The notes beneath the pieces are model-generated. The model was given only the letters and a program-made list of their open reading frames with translations. It was not told the origin of the DNA and made no database searches. From contig JACMOJ010000164.1 in the NCBI GenBank assembly GCA_014378085.1, forward strand, positions 1-12,987: 12,987 nt of DNA, in the 5' to 3' direction. This document shows positions 1 through 7,183 of this stretch, in pieces. The position numbers were made by a program, and so were the translations under genes. Position 1 is the first letter of the stretch. Each line of letters opens with the position of its first letter. The stretch is from Burkholderiales bacterium. Its GTDB lineage: Bacteria; Pseudomonadota; Gammaproteobacteria; Burkholderiales; Usitatibacteraceae.

Positions 1-56
1 GACATTTCCACTGCTGTAGCCGATGTTGCGTGTGTTCACGCCTCGTAGGGTTTAGG

Positions 57-73
57 TTGGCGCTAGGCGCCAA
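57..73 (-). repeat. Perfect 7-base inverted repeat over the hydrolase stop codon
   Basis: TTGGCGC at 57-63 and GCGCCAA at 67-73 are exact reverse complements with a 3-base loop, and the TAG stop of the hydrolase gene falls in this hairpin. It could slow or end transcription of the minus-strand operon. The minus-strand bases after it (CCTAAACCC) are not a T-run, so it does not qualify as a standard intrinsic terminator. Confidence 0.5.
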
Positions 74-902
74 GCAAGAATTCACGCACCACCGCAATCG
101 AAGCCGCGTCCTGAAACATCGGCGCGTGGCCGGTCGCCGCAAACGTCGCGCCGGTGACATTTGGTCTCGCGCACATCTCATCAAAGGTCGAGACCAACAA
201 CAAGTCAGACTCCGCACCACGTGTCAGCAACACCGGGCACTCGACGGCGTTCCAGAATTCCGATAGGTCAACATCTTCTATCGGCTGCTGCCGAAACGAG
301 TCGCCGATCGCCGGGTCATATCGAAACTGCCACATACCGGAATTGGTTTTTTTGATCAGTGGCAGTGTCAACGCGTACCACTGGTGTTCGGTGAGCGGCC
401 CAAACGGGCTCACCACCCGCACCGTCTGCACCACTTCATCCACGGTGCGAAACAACGGGCTCACCCCGATATACATGCCGATACGCGCAAGGGAGGCTTT
501 CGGAATAAATGAACCCATATCATTGAGCACCAAACGGGTGATGGGTGTGTGCGGCTGCGCGGCGAGCAACATGCCGATGATGCCGCCCATCGACGTGCCT
601 AACCAATGCACTGACTTCTGCCCCGTCTTGGCGATGACACGCACCATGTCAGAGACATACTGCGGGTAGTTGTAGTCCGCTTTATTAGTGAGCCAATCCG
701 ACTCACCACGACCGGCAACGTCCGGACATACCACTCGGTAGCGGTCGGCGAGTGCTTCAGCAACAACATCAAAATCACGGCCGCAACGCGTGAGTCCGTG
801 AACACACATCAACACCTGTGGATTTGCGGCGTCTCCCCATTCGGTAACATGCACGCGATGGCTGCCGGCAGAGGACTGACAGCCCACAAAATAATTACGC
901 AA
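63..902 (-). CDS. Alpha/beta hydrolase
   Basis: A 279-residue alpha/beta-hydrolase-fold enzyme, probably cytoplasmic, as no signal peptide is visible. The oxyanion-hole HG lies at residues 35-36 (CVHGLTR). The nucleophile elbow GTSMGG puts the catalytic serine at about 104, the acid is probably Asp233 (GAESD), and the catalytic histidine is His259 (GHAPMF). A cap region lies between about residues 135 and 215. The substrate cannot be told; members include esterases, lipases and C-C bond hydrolases. I chose the TTG at 902 because AGGAG (914-910) sits 7 bases ahead of it and the protein then begins like its relatives. An in-frame TTG at 932 would add ten mostly basic residues and has no comparable ribosome site. 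The gene overlaps the end of folD by 8 bases, so it is probably the last gene of the folate operon. A link to folate is not evident from its sequence. Confidence 0.9.
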   Translation of the reverse strand: MRNYFVGCQSSAGSHRVHVTEWGDAANPQVLMCVHGLTRCGRDFDVVAEALADRYRVVCPDVAGRGESDWLTNKADYNYPQYVSDMVRVIAKTGQKSVHWLGTSMGGIIGMLLAAQPHTPITRLVLNDMGSFIPKASLARIGMYIGVSPLFRTVDEVVQTVRVVSPFGPLTEHQWYALTLPLIKKTNSGMWQFRYDPAIGDSFRQQPIEDVDLSEFWNAVECPVLLTRGAESDLLLVSTFDEMCARPNVTGATFAATGHAPMFQDAASIAVVREFLLGA

Positions 903-1785
903 GCCGCGTCTCCTGATGCGACGACCCACCAACGATGCCCGCTACCCGCTCGGCCGCCTTAAGGGTATTGCCGAGCAGCATGGTGATGGTCATCGGGCCG
1001 ACGCCTCCCGGCACGGGGGTGATGGCGGACGCCACTTCAAGCGCCTCTGCATAGTCGACGTCACCACACAATTTGCCGTCCGGCAGCCGATTGATGCCGA
1101 CATCAATCACCACCGCCCCCGGCTTGATCCAACTGCCTTTGACAAAGTTTGGCCGCCCAACCGCCGCCACCAGAATATCTGCGCTGCGACAGAATCCGGG
1201 TAGGTCATGCGTCTTGGAGTGACACACCGTCACGGTCGCGCCTGCTTTTAACAGCAACATCGCCTGCGGCTTGCCGACAATATTGGAACGCCCCAGCACC
1301 ACCGCGTGTTTACCTTCGATATTGACACCTATGTATTCAAGCATTTTCATGACGCCGTACGGTGTACAGGGGGGATACGGACTTTCATCAATGACCAGCG
1401 CGCCCATGTTGGCGTAGTGAAAGCCATCAACATCCTTTTCCAAGGAGATCGCCTCGATAACCGCACGATCATCCAACCCATTCGGTAGCGGCAACTGCAC
1501 CAGAATCCCGTGGATGTCGGCGTTGCCATTCAGTCGTTCCACAAACGCAGTCAATTCCTGTTGCGAGGTCGTAGCCGGCAACGCATGTACTTCCGAATGC
1601 ATCCCAATTGCCTCACAAGCACGTGCTTTGTTGCGCACATACACTTGTGAGGCCGCGTCATCTCCAACGATGACCACCGCCAAACCGGGGCGGAGCCCCT
1701 CGACGATGAGCCGATCCACTCTCAGCTTGTACTCAGCGCGAAAAAAATCAGAAATCTCTTTCCCATCAATGATTTTTGCGGTCAT
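895..1785 (-). CDS. folD: Bifunctional methylene-THF dehydrogenase / methenyl-THF cyclohydrolase FolD
   Basis: A cytoplasmic enzyme that interconverts 5,10-methylene-THF and 10-formyl-THF through methenyl-THF, using NADP in the family at large. It is 296 residues, the usual length. The active-site Tyr/Lys pair is in YVRNK (Tyr49, Lys53). GILVQLPLP (93-101) and KDVDG (117-121) form the folate site. The dinucleotide-binding motif GRSNIVGKP (165-173) follows, then DVGINR (228-233), and the C-terminal signature PGGVGPMT (259-266) is intact. The ATG overlaps the TGA of the cyclo-ligase gene as ATGA, a classic sign of coupled translation. Cyclo-ligase and FolD act on neighbouring steps: 5-formyl-THF to methenyl-THF, then methenyl-THF to the 10-formyl or methylene forms. 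The identification is secure. Confidence 0.97.
   Translation of the reverse strand: MTAKIIDGKEISDFFRAEYKLRVDRLIVEGLRPGLAVVIVGDDAASQVYVRNKARACEAIGMHSEVHALPATTSQQELTAFVERLNGNADIHGILVQLPLPNGLDDRAVIEAISLEKDVDGFHYANMGALVIDESPYPPCTPYGVMKMLEYIGVNIEGKHAVVLGRSNIVGKPQAMLLLKAGATVTVCHSKTHDLPGFCRSADILVAAVGRPNFVKGSWIKPGAVVIDVGINRLPDGKLCGDVDYAEALEVASAITPVPGGVGPMTITMLLGNTLKAAERVAGIVGGSSHQETRLA
910..914 (-). promoter_or_regulatory. Ribosome binding site of the hydrolase gene, inside folD
   Basis: AGGAG on the minus strand, 7 bases before the TTG at 902. It lies within the last codons of folD and decides the start of the hydrolase gene. Its placement suggests translation coupled to folD. Confidence 0.65.
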
Positions 1786-2411
1786 GTGTTGAACTCAAGG
1801 AAATGGGTTGGTGTAATCAAGACATCGACAGCAACATCGTGATGGGTGACTGGGACTTCATCAACGAGCTGACAGTCGAATGCCAACGCCACCAGCAATG
1901 CGTCAGGTCGTCGCTTAGCTAACAACCGATCATAGTATCCCTTACCGTACCCAAGCCGATGGCCGCAGCGATCAAACGCAACACCGGGGACAAGCATTAA
2001 ATCCACAGCGTCAAGTAGCACGTTGGCACATGAGGGTTGCGGTTCACGAATGCCCCATTGCCCGGCAGTCAAGTCAGACTCGCCAAAGACTTGGTGTAGC
2101 GCGAGTGTCGCCATTAATTTTGAGGCTGGCTCGTTCACCATCCGTGGCAACACCACAACTTTTCCGCGCGCCAGCGATTCGACCAATATCGCGTGCGTAT
2201 CCAGTTCGCTGCCAAAACTCATGTAACTCAGTACGGTCTTGGCATTGGCGAATGCAGGCAAATCCAACAGTCGCCCAACACACCCGGCCGAGTCAATCGT
2301 GCGCTGAGTGGGTGATATGCAGTCGCGATTGCGCACCACGGTTTTGCGCAGCGCGCGTTTGGCGGCGATGGTGGCAGAAGCGATGGCAGGGTCAGAAGCT
2401 GCGGTGGTCAT
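1782..2411 (-). CDS. 5-formyltetrahydrofolate cyclo-ligase
   Basis: An ATP-dependent cytoplasmic enzyme turning 5-formyl-THF into 5,10-methenyl-THF, so recycling a storage form of folate and removing an inhibitor of folate enzymes. It has 209 residues from the ATG at 2411. The N-terminal basic helix ([13 protein letters not shown], 18-30) carries the usual ATP-binding Lys/Arg. [13 protein letters not shown] (60-72) contacts the folate, and the P-loop-like signature is at 141-164 with GYGKGYYD at 154-161. [10 protein letters not shown] (192-201) closes the family pattern. An in-frame TTG at 2480, overlapping the glycosylase TGA as TTGA, would add 23 residues encoded mainly by short repeats. 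I prefer the ATG because homologues begin there. The family is called ygfA, fau or MTHFS in different organisms, so I give no symbol. No good ribosome site precedes 2411; see the -10 box entry. Confidence 0.93.
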   Translation of the reverse strand: MTTAASDPAIASATIAAKRALRKTVVRNRDCISPTQRTIDSAGCVGRLLDLPAFANAKTVLSYMSFGSELDTHAILVESLARGKVVVLPRMVNEPASKLMATLALHQVFGESDLTAGQWGIREPQPSCANVLLDAVDLMLVPGVAFDRCGHRLGYGKGYYDRLLAKRRPDALLVALAFDCQLVDEVPVTHHDVAVDVLITPTHFLEFNT

Positions 2412-2423
2412 GACGACATTGTA
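2412..2423 (-). promoter_or_regulatory. Possible internal -10 box just ahead of the cyclo-ligase start
   Basis: TACAAT (2423-2418) lies 6 bases before the ATG at 2411, so a transcript starting about 7 bases downstream would be leaderless. No convincing -35 is seen at 16-18 bases. It could be an internal operon promoter or chance. Confidence 0.3.
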
Positions 2424-2444
2424 GACGGGGTCGGGACGCACCAG

Positions 2445-2471
2445 CCTGCCAAGTCTGCCAAACCTGACAAG
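2445..2471 (-). repeat. Three imperfect 9-base tandem repeats between glycosylase and cyclo-ligase
   Basis: On the plus strand the units are CCTGCCAAG, TCTGCCAAA and CCTGACAAG, end to end. They fill much of the 65-base gap between the two genes. If the TTG at 2480 were used as a start they would encode a repetitive Gly/Arg/Leu stretch. Replication slippage explains their form. Confidence 0.7.
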
Positions 2472-2476
2472 GAGAA

Positions 2477-3022
2477 TCAAACATCAAAAACATCGCGCGC
2501 TGGCACGAGCGAATCGGCCAGCAGCTGCCAAACGCGAATATCGAAAAACTTGGTCGCAAGACCCGACGGCGACGGCAACACGAACAGACGCGTCACACCG
2601 TTTAGTCCGATGCGCTCCGGCTGGAAACCGTATTCGGGTTGACGCTTGAGCACTTCACGGCCGGCATTTTTACTGGTGAATGCCACGATGTCCGGTTGGT
2701 ACTGGTGCACCTTCTCCAAAAACGCGTCGCGGTCAAATGGGTTTGCCGGCAATTGTGCGTCGGTGCCGCAGTGCACTTTGCACAAGTCCGTTAAGCCAAT
2801 TCCTAATTCGAGAAGAGCCGGATATTCCGAGGGCAAAAAGCGGCGCGGCGTCATCCGCGTTTGATGCAACGCTGGCCAAAATCGATTGCCCGGCTTGGCG
2901 TAATACGACTTTTCAGCCGCCGACGTGGTGGACGGTGCGGTGCCGCAAAACACCAAGCGTAATCGCGGCGCCAACAAATCCGGCACCAGATATGCCGACG
3001 ACGAATGTGTGCTGTCGACCAT
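2477..3022 (-). CDS. MUG/TDG-like uracil or mismatch DNA glycosylase
   Basis: A 181-residue member of the uracil-DNA glycosylase superfamily, closest in layout to MUG (G:U and G:T mismatch glycosylase), acting in base excision repair. Seen directly: the first active-site motif is VFCGTAPS (24-31), followed by YYAKPGNRFW (40-49), GIGLTDL (74-80), a core strand DIVAFTSKNA (111-120), and LPSPSG (149-154) as the second motif. E. coli Mug has GINPG and NPSG at these places. Here the catalytic Asn position in motif one reads Ala, and NPSG reads SPSG. Related proteins with GTA-type motifs are often labelled mismatch-specific glycosylases, so the gene is probably functional with a different specificity. 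The ATG at 3022 shares its A with the pabBC stop (TGATG), and GAGAG lies upstream. A TTG at 3031 is a weaker alternative. Gene symbol withheld because orthology to E. coli mug is not certain. Confidence 0.85.
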   Translation of the reverse strand: MVDSTHSSSAYLVPDLLAPRLRLVFCGTAPSTTSAAEKSYYAKPGNRFWPALHQTRMTPRRFLPSEYPALLELGIGLTDLCKVHCGTDAQLPANPFDRDAFLEKVHQYQPDIVAFTSKNAGREVLKRQPEYGFQPERIGLNGVTRLFVLPSPSGLATKFFDIRVWQLLADSLVPARDVFDV

Positions 3023-4824
3023 CAGATCCAACTCTCAGTACAGCCCTCCGGCAGCGCCATCTGAATCTTGAACTCGCCACGTAACCCGTTAATCCACCAA
3101 ACAGCGGTGGCGCGCTTCAAATCCGACTTCATCAGCGTCCGCTCAACAAGCGCACCGCGCGCGATTAGTTCATCGCGCATCGTGCCATTCAGCAGGCCAG
3201 CCGTGATGGGCGGCGTAAACCGCTTGCCATCAAGTTCCAGCGCCACATTAGCGCGGATAAATTCGGTCAGCTCACCACGTTCATTCCACAGCAGTGTGTC
3301 CCAAATGCCGTCTGGTGGCGCGTGTCGAAGGTAGGTTTCGCGACGGGTAGTCTTATGTTGCAAAAATTCGTCAACACTCGACACCGCGGCTTTGGCAAGC
3401 ACCGCGCGTGGGTGTTGCGGCGGGTCCTCCAGCGGAAACACTTCTGCGCGAACCGCGCCATCGGCTTGGGACAACAAACGAATACGCCACGCGCCGCTGA
3501 TATGCTCTTGCACGAGATCGTTAAGCAATGAGCGCGCAAGCGTTTCCTTAAACACAAACCGAAAGTGGCGCGCTGAGCTAGCCATTCTGGCGAGATGGCG
3601 GTCGAGCAGCACCAGCTCACCCTCGTCAAGCCGGATGGTTTCGAAGAGGTCAAACGCGGTGGAGGCGCGTTGGACAAAACGCGACTTATATGCCAACTCA
3701 GCCGACTCCCCTTCGACCGTTGAATCGAAGGTGATACCACTGCCCACGCCGAAGGTGGCCTTTCGCTGCGTGCCGTCCCCGGCAATCCACACGCTGCGAA
3801 TACCGACGTTAAAACAAGCGGCCCCACCGGGCTCCACCACACCGATGGCACCGCAGTAGGCACCCCGCGGGCTTGCTTCCAAGTCACGGATCGCACGCAT
3901 GGCCTCGACCTTCGGCGCGCCGCTCACCGAGCCACATGGAAACAGCGCGCGGAATACGTCGTGTATCGATAGTCCGGGACGAAGTTTGGCGCGTACGGTT
4001 GAAGTCATCGACCACACCGAGGGCAAGGCATGTAACGAAAACAAGTGAGGCACTTCCACCGAGTGGGGCTCGGCCAGCCGCGAGAGATCGTTACGCAGCA
4101 AGTCAACGATCATGAGATTTTCCGCACGTTCCTTGGGCGAATGCGTCAGCGCAGCGGCGAATGCGGTATCCGCTTCGGGAGTATCGCCACGAGGCGCGGT
4201 GCCCTTCATCGGCTGTGTCGTTATCTGGCCATCGCGCAGCGAGAAAAAAAGTTCGGGCGACACCGACAAGAGCTGAAAGTCGTCGGCATCAATGAACACC
4301 TGATAGCCGTTTGGTTGCGCGGCCTGTAGCGCCCGGTAAAACGCAAGTGCATCGCCGGAGAAATCCGCCGAAAGCCGAGTCGTGTAATTAACCTGATAGA
4401 ACCGACCGTCGTGGATGTCATGACGGATCGATTCCACACAATCCGAAAACTGGTCGGCACCAACTTCCGGTGCCCACTCCGCCACGCTAAAGGCAGCCTG
4501 TTGATCACGCTGCGGCGCGGCGGGCGATGTCAGCGCAATGATACCGGCGCTGGCACTGGCAAACTCCGCGAACCAAACCAGCGGCGTGGTGGCGGCCTTT
4601 GTTACCAGCGCCGAATCAAAAGCCGGTGCTGCTTCGTGGGCGACAAATCCCACACACCAATGGCCTCGCTTTGAAGCCTGACTGACTGCCTCCAACACCG
4701 GCCCAACCTGCTCCGGACGCTCGGCAATATGGATCGCAAGGGGCTCGCTAAACGTTAGCCGCTGCCGCTCCGCCTCCGACAAGGTGGGCAACAATGGAAA
4801 GTCGATTTCACAACGAATTGTCAT
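3022..4824 (-). CDS. pabBC: Fused aminodeoxychorismate synthase component I / aminodeoxychorismate lyase (PabB-PabC)
   Basis: A 600-residue fusion carrying out the last two activities of p-aminobenzoate synthesis for folate. Residues about 115-385 are the chorismate-binding PabB domain. It shows GRFYQVN (140-146), SPELFF (189-194), PMKGTAPRG with Lys207, the lysine diagnostic of PabB-type enzymes, ERAENLMIVDLLRNDLSRL (232-250), CGSVSGAPK (297-305), and GSGITFDSTVEGE (361-373). Residues about 388-600 are a class IV aminotransferase-fold lyase. FDLFETI (391-397) and LDRHLARM (407-414) are typical, and HKTTRR (490-495) holds Lys491, the probable PLP lysine. Near the C terminus are LLWNERGELTE (511-521) and GLLNGTMRDEL (543-553). 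The fusion makes 4-amino-4-deoxychorismate and releases pyruvate in one polypeptide. The partner amidotransferase PabA is not in this window. It is the first gene of the minus-strand operon; the ATG at 4824 has no clear ribosome site but a -10-like box 6 bases upstream. Confidence 0.95.
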   Translation of the reverse strand: MTIRCEIDFPLLPTLSEAERQRLTFSEPLAIHIAERPEQVGPVLEAVSQASKRGHWCVGFVAHEAAPAFDSALVTKAATTPLVWFAEFASASAGIIALTSPAAPQRDQQAAFSVAEWAPEVGADQFSDCVESIRHDIHDGRFYQVNYTTRLSADFSGDALAFYRALQAAQPNGYQVFIDADDFQLLSVSPELFFSLRDGQITTQPMKGTAPRGDTPEADTAFAAALTHSPKERAENLMIVDLLRNDLSRLAEPHSVEVPHLFSLHALPSVWSMTSTVRAKLRPGLSIHDVFRALFPCGSVSGAPKVEAMRAIRDLEASPRGAYCGAIGVVEPGGAACFNVGIRSVWIAGDGTQRKATFGVGSGITFDSTVEGESAELAYKSRFVQRASTAFDLFETIRLDEGELVLLDRHLARMASSARHFRFVFKETLARSLLNDLVQEHISGAWRIRLLSQADGAVRAEVFPLEDPPQHPRAVLAKAAVSSVDEFLQHKTTRRETYLRHAPPDGIWDTLLWNERGELTEFIRANVALELDGKRFTPPITAGLLNGTMRDELIARGALVERTLMKSDLKRATAVWWINGLRGEFKIQMALPEGCTESWI

Positions 4825-4830
4825 ACCGGT

Positions 4831-4859
4831 ATTTTAAGGGCCACCGAGCGCCCTATATA
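4831..4859 (-). promoter_or_regulatory. Predicted pabBC operon promoter, leaderless geometry
   Basis: On the minus strand a -10-like TAAAAT (4836-4831) lies exactly 6 bases before the pabBC ATG. TATATA (4859-4854) occupies the -35 position with a 17-base spacer but matches the consensus poorly. Initiation about 7 bases past the -10 box would fall on the A of the ATG. Confidence 0.45.
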
Positions 4860-4861
4860 AT
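4832..4861 (+). promoter_or_regulatory. Predicted promoter of the SnoaL-like gene
   Basis: A perfect consensus -10, TATAAT (4856-4861), sits 10 bases before the ATG at 4872. TTTTAA (4832-4837) fills the -35 place with an 18-base spacer and is weak. The leader would be about 0-6 bases, leaving no room for a ribosome site. Confidence 0.5.
4837..4854. promoter_or_regulatory. Candidate operator: 5-base dyad between divergent promoters
   Basis: AGGGC (4837-4841) and GCCCT (4850-4854) are exact inverted copies separated by 8 bases. The dyad is centred almost exactly between the two opposing -10 boxes, which would suit a dimeric regulator acting on both directions. A 5-base arm is short enough to be chance. 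Confidence 0.3.
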
Positions 4862-4871
4862 TCCGATCCAT

Positions 4872-5333
4872 ATGGCACGCAAAATATTCCCCACGGCAGT
4901 TGACTGCGAGCTCGCGTTCTACGACGCATTTGAACGCGGTGACCTAAAACTCATGATGGCCGTCTGGGCAGACGAGCCTGACACCATTTGTGTACATCCA
5001 CAGGGGCCTAGATTGGCGGGGTTATCGGCGATTCGTGAGTCCTTCGCGGAAATTTTTTCCCCGTCGCCGACAGCGAGCAAACCACGCATCAAGGTGAGCG
5101 AGTTGCGTAAACACCAGAGCCAAACCTTGGCCATCCATTCGGTGTACGAGTCGTTTGTTGTTGATCTGCCGCCGGGTTCAGTCAGCGGCGAAGTGGCCAC
5201 CGTGCAGCCGATATTGGCGACCAATGTGTACCTACTCACGCCAAACGGCTGGCGCATGATCATGCACCACGCCTCACTCTCTCCGCAGGGCACCGTTGCC
5301 GAAGAACAAGGTGTATCGCGGATCTTGCACTAG
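4872..5333 (+). CDS. SnoaL/NTF2-like protein of unknown function
   Basis: A 153-residue protein of the NTF2-like (SnoaL, ketosteroid-isomerase) fold. It shows an N-terminal helix with ELAFYDAFERGDLKLMMAVWAD (13-34), then CVHPQGPRLAG (40-50), a variable loop at about 62-72, and the C-terminal strands ATNVYLLTPNGWRMIMHHAS (116-135). The CVHP and MHHAS motifs are typical of a bacterial subgroup found in many proteobacteria, whose substrate, if any, is unknown. The fold forms a cone-shaped pocket used by enzymes and by binding proteins alike, so no activity is proposed. No signal peptide is seen. I chose the ATG at 4872: it follows a consensus -10 box, matches the start of relatives, and avoids the overlap with pabBC that the in-frame ATG at 4794 would give. 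The next gene starts 7 bases after its stop, so the two are probably co-transcribed. Confidence 0.85.
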   Translation: MARKIFPTAVDCELAFYDAFERGDLKLMMAVWADEPDTICVHPQGPRLAGLSAIRESFAEIFSPSPTASKPRIKVSELRKHQSQTLAIHSVYESFVVDLPPGSVSGEVATVQPILATNVYLLTPNGWRMIMHHASLSPQGTVAEEQGVSRILH

Positions 5334-5340
5334 GCCACCG

Positions 5341-7152
5341 ATGCGCGCGCTAAGGACCAAAATTGGTGACGCGTTGTGGGGGTTGATTACCGCGTTAGCC
5401 TGCACAGTAGCGAGCGGTGTTTCAAACCCAACCTATGCAGAAAAAGTGATTCGCACTGCCTTTCCGTCTGCCGAGCGCGGTTTTGACTGTGCGGCGGAAT
5501 CTGATGAAATCACTGCCACGCTTTGCAACAGCATCTACGATTCTTTATTGCAATACGATTACCTCGCGCGCCCCGTCACCTTGCAGCCGCGTGCTGCAAC
5601 ATCCATGCCGGAGATTTCCGCCGACGGCCGCATCTATACGATTCGCATTAAACCCGGTATTACCTTCACCGACCACAAAGTGTTTGGTGGGGTACGCCGT
5701 GAGTTGACCTCGCGCGACTATGCGTACAGCTTGAAACGGCTGCTGGATCCAAAAGTCAAAGCGCAGTGGCAGTTTTTAGTCGAAGGTAAGTTCATTGGCC
5801 TCGACGAAGTGCAGGAAGAGGCCAAAAAGACCGGCAAGTTTGATTACGACCGCCCGGTGCGCGGTATCGAGACGCCCGACGCCTACACGCTCATCCTGCG
5901 TCTGAAGGAACCCGACTACAACCTGAACTACATCCTCGCCATGCCAGCGACGGCGGCGGTTGCGCGTGAAGTGGTTGAGTACTATGGAAGTGCGTTTGCC
6001 GAAAACCCGGTTGGCACCGGCCCGTTTATGCTTAAAGATTGGCGGCGTTCGTCTCGGATCATCATGGTGCGAAATCCAGACTATCGGCCGGAATTTTTTT
6101 CGACAATTGCCGACAAAGACCCGCAAGACATCGCTATTACCGCCGCGCTTCGCGGCAAAAAGCTGCCACAAATTGATCGTTTGGAGATCTCGATCATCGA
6201 CGAAGATCAGCCGCGCTGGCTGGCGTTCTTGAACAACGAACACGACTACCTGCGACCTGTTCCGGAGGTGTATTCGGATCTCGCCAGCCCCGGCGGCAAG
6301 ATTGCGCCCGGCCTCGCCGCGCGCGGGATCCGTAAACTGCCGAATGAACAGGCGTGGCTGATCTACACCATGTTCAACATGCAGGACCCGGTAATCGGTG
6401 GTTATACGCCGGAGAAAATTGCATTGCGCCGCGCAATGTCAATTGCCTATCCAGTGGCAGATGAAATCGCCATTCTGGAAAAAGGCCAAGCCGTTGAAGC
6501 GTATTCACCGATTGCCGCTGGCATGGCGGGTTATACGAACGAGCGCGCCTCGTGGCACGAATACAATCCCGCCAAAGCCAAAGCGTTGCTGGATTTATAC
6601 GGCTATGTTGATCGCGACGGTGATGGTTGGCGCGAAGCGCCCGATGGTTCACCGTTATCGATCGACCTCGCCTCGTATCCGGTGTTACGCGAACGGCAGC
6701 GCAACGAACTGTGGAAAAGTGCGATGGATGCCATCGGCATTCGGATGACGTTTCGCAAAATTGAGAAACTGCCCGACCTGCGTAAACAAGCGCAAGCCGG
6801 AAAGGTGCAGATGTGGACCTACGGCTGGATTGCGGACTATCCTGATGGCGAGAATTTTTTGCAGCTGTTTTGGAGCAAGTCCATCGGCGGCGCGAACTAT
6901 TCGATGTACGCGAAGCCGGAATATGATGCGCTTTACGAAAAAATCAAAATCATGCCGGACAGCCCCGCCCGTACCGAACGTTATCGCCAAATGGTGAAGA
7001 TGCTGTGGGTGGATAATCCGTGGCGGGTACATTACCTGAGGCAACGTACCATTCTGCTGCACCCTTGGGTGCTCGGCTACAAGAAGCACCCCTTCGGCGA
7101 TGAGCCGTGGCGCTATCTGGACATTGACCTCGCCAAGCTGCCGGGAAGGTAA
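5341..7152 (+). CDS. ABC-transporter solute-binding protein, family 5 (peptide/nickel type)
   Basis: A 603-residue periplasmic binding protein of the SBP_bac_5 (OppA/DppA) family. Residues 1-33 form a Sec signal peptide with a basic start (MRALRTK), a hydrophobic core and probable cleavage after TYA. The mature protein has the family landmarks: LCNSIYDSLLQYD early on, the domain hinge PVGTGPFMLKDW, NPDYRPEFF, and a DRDGDGWRE loop near the middle of the C-terminal half. A C-terminal TYGWIADYPDGENFLQLFW segment is also characteristic. The ligand cannot be inferred; oligopeptides are the family default. No permease or ATPase gene is nearby, so it is an orphan binding protein here. The ATG at 5341 gives a proper signal peptide; an ATG at 5296 would add 15 residues inside the upstream gene. 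Its stop is 31 bases before gspC, so read-through into the secretion genes is plausible. Confidence 0.92.
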   Translation: MRALRTKIGDALWGLITALACTVASGVSNPTYAEKVIRTAFPSAERGFDCAAESDEITATLCNSIYDSLLQYDYLARPVTLQPRAATSMPEISADGRIYTIRIKPGITFTDHKVFGGVRRELTSRDYAYSLKRLLDPKVKAQWQFLVEGKFIGLDEVQEEAKKTGKFDYDRPVRGIETPDAYTLILRLKEPDYNLNYILAMPATAAVAREVVEYYGSAFAENPVGTGPFMLKDWRRSSRIIMVRNPDYRPEFFSTIADKDPQDIAITAALRGKKLPQIDRLEISIIDEDQPRWLAFLNNEHDYLRPVPEVYSDLASPGGKIAPGLAARGIRKLPNEQAWLIYTMFNMQDPVIGGYTPEKIALRRAMSIAYPVADEIAILEKGQAVEAYSPIAAGMAGYTNERASWHEYNPAKAKALLDLYGYVDRDGDGWREAPDGSPLSIDLASYPVLRERQRNELWKSAMDAIGIRMTFRKIEKLPDLRKQAQAGKVQMWTYGWIADYPDGENFLQLFWSKSIGGANYSMYAKPEYDALYEKIKIMPDSPARTERYRQMVKMLWVDNPWRVHYLRQRTILLHPWVLGYKKHPFGDEPWRYLDIDLAKLPGR

Positions 7153-7183
7153 CTACGAGGTAACAACGACGTCAACACAGGCA

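Noticed and set aside
154..669. 171-codon plus-strand open frame opposite the hydrolase
   Set aside because: The minus-strand hydrolase has a full catalytic triad and context; the plus frame shows no recognisable protein pattern or ribosome site.
903..932. Upstream TTG start (932) for the hydrolase
   Set aside because: The TTG at 902 has AGGAG 7 bases upstream and gives a family-like N terminus; the longer form adds only a basic stretch.
3267..3896. 209-codon open frame on the minus strand inside pabBC
   Set aside because: It overlaps the strongly supported PabB-PabC frame in another phase and has no domain-like motif; it is a shadow of GC-rich codon use.
5395..5403. Lipoprotein lipobox (ALAC, Cys21) in the solute-binding protein
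   Set aside because: The residues before Cys fit the lipobox poorly, and a normal cleavage site (TYA) follows after residue 33.
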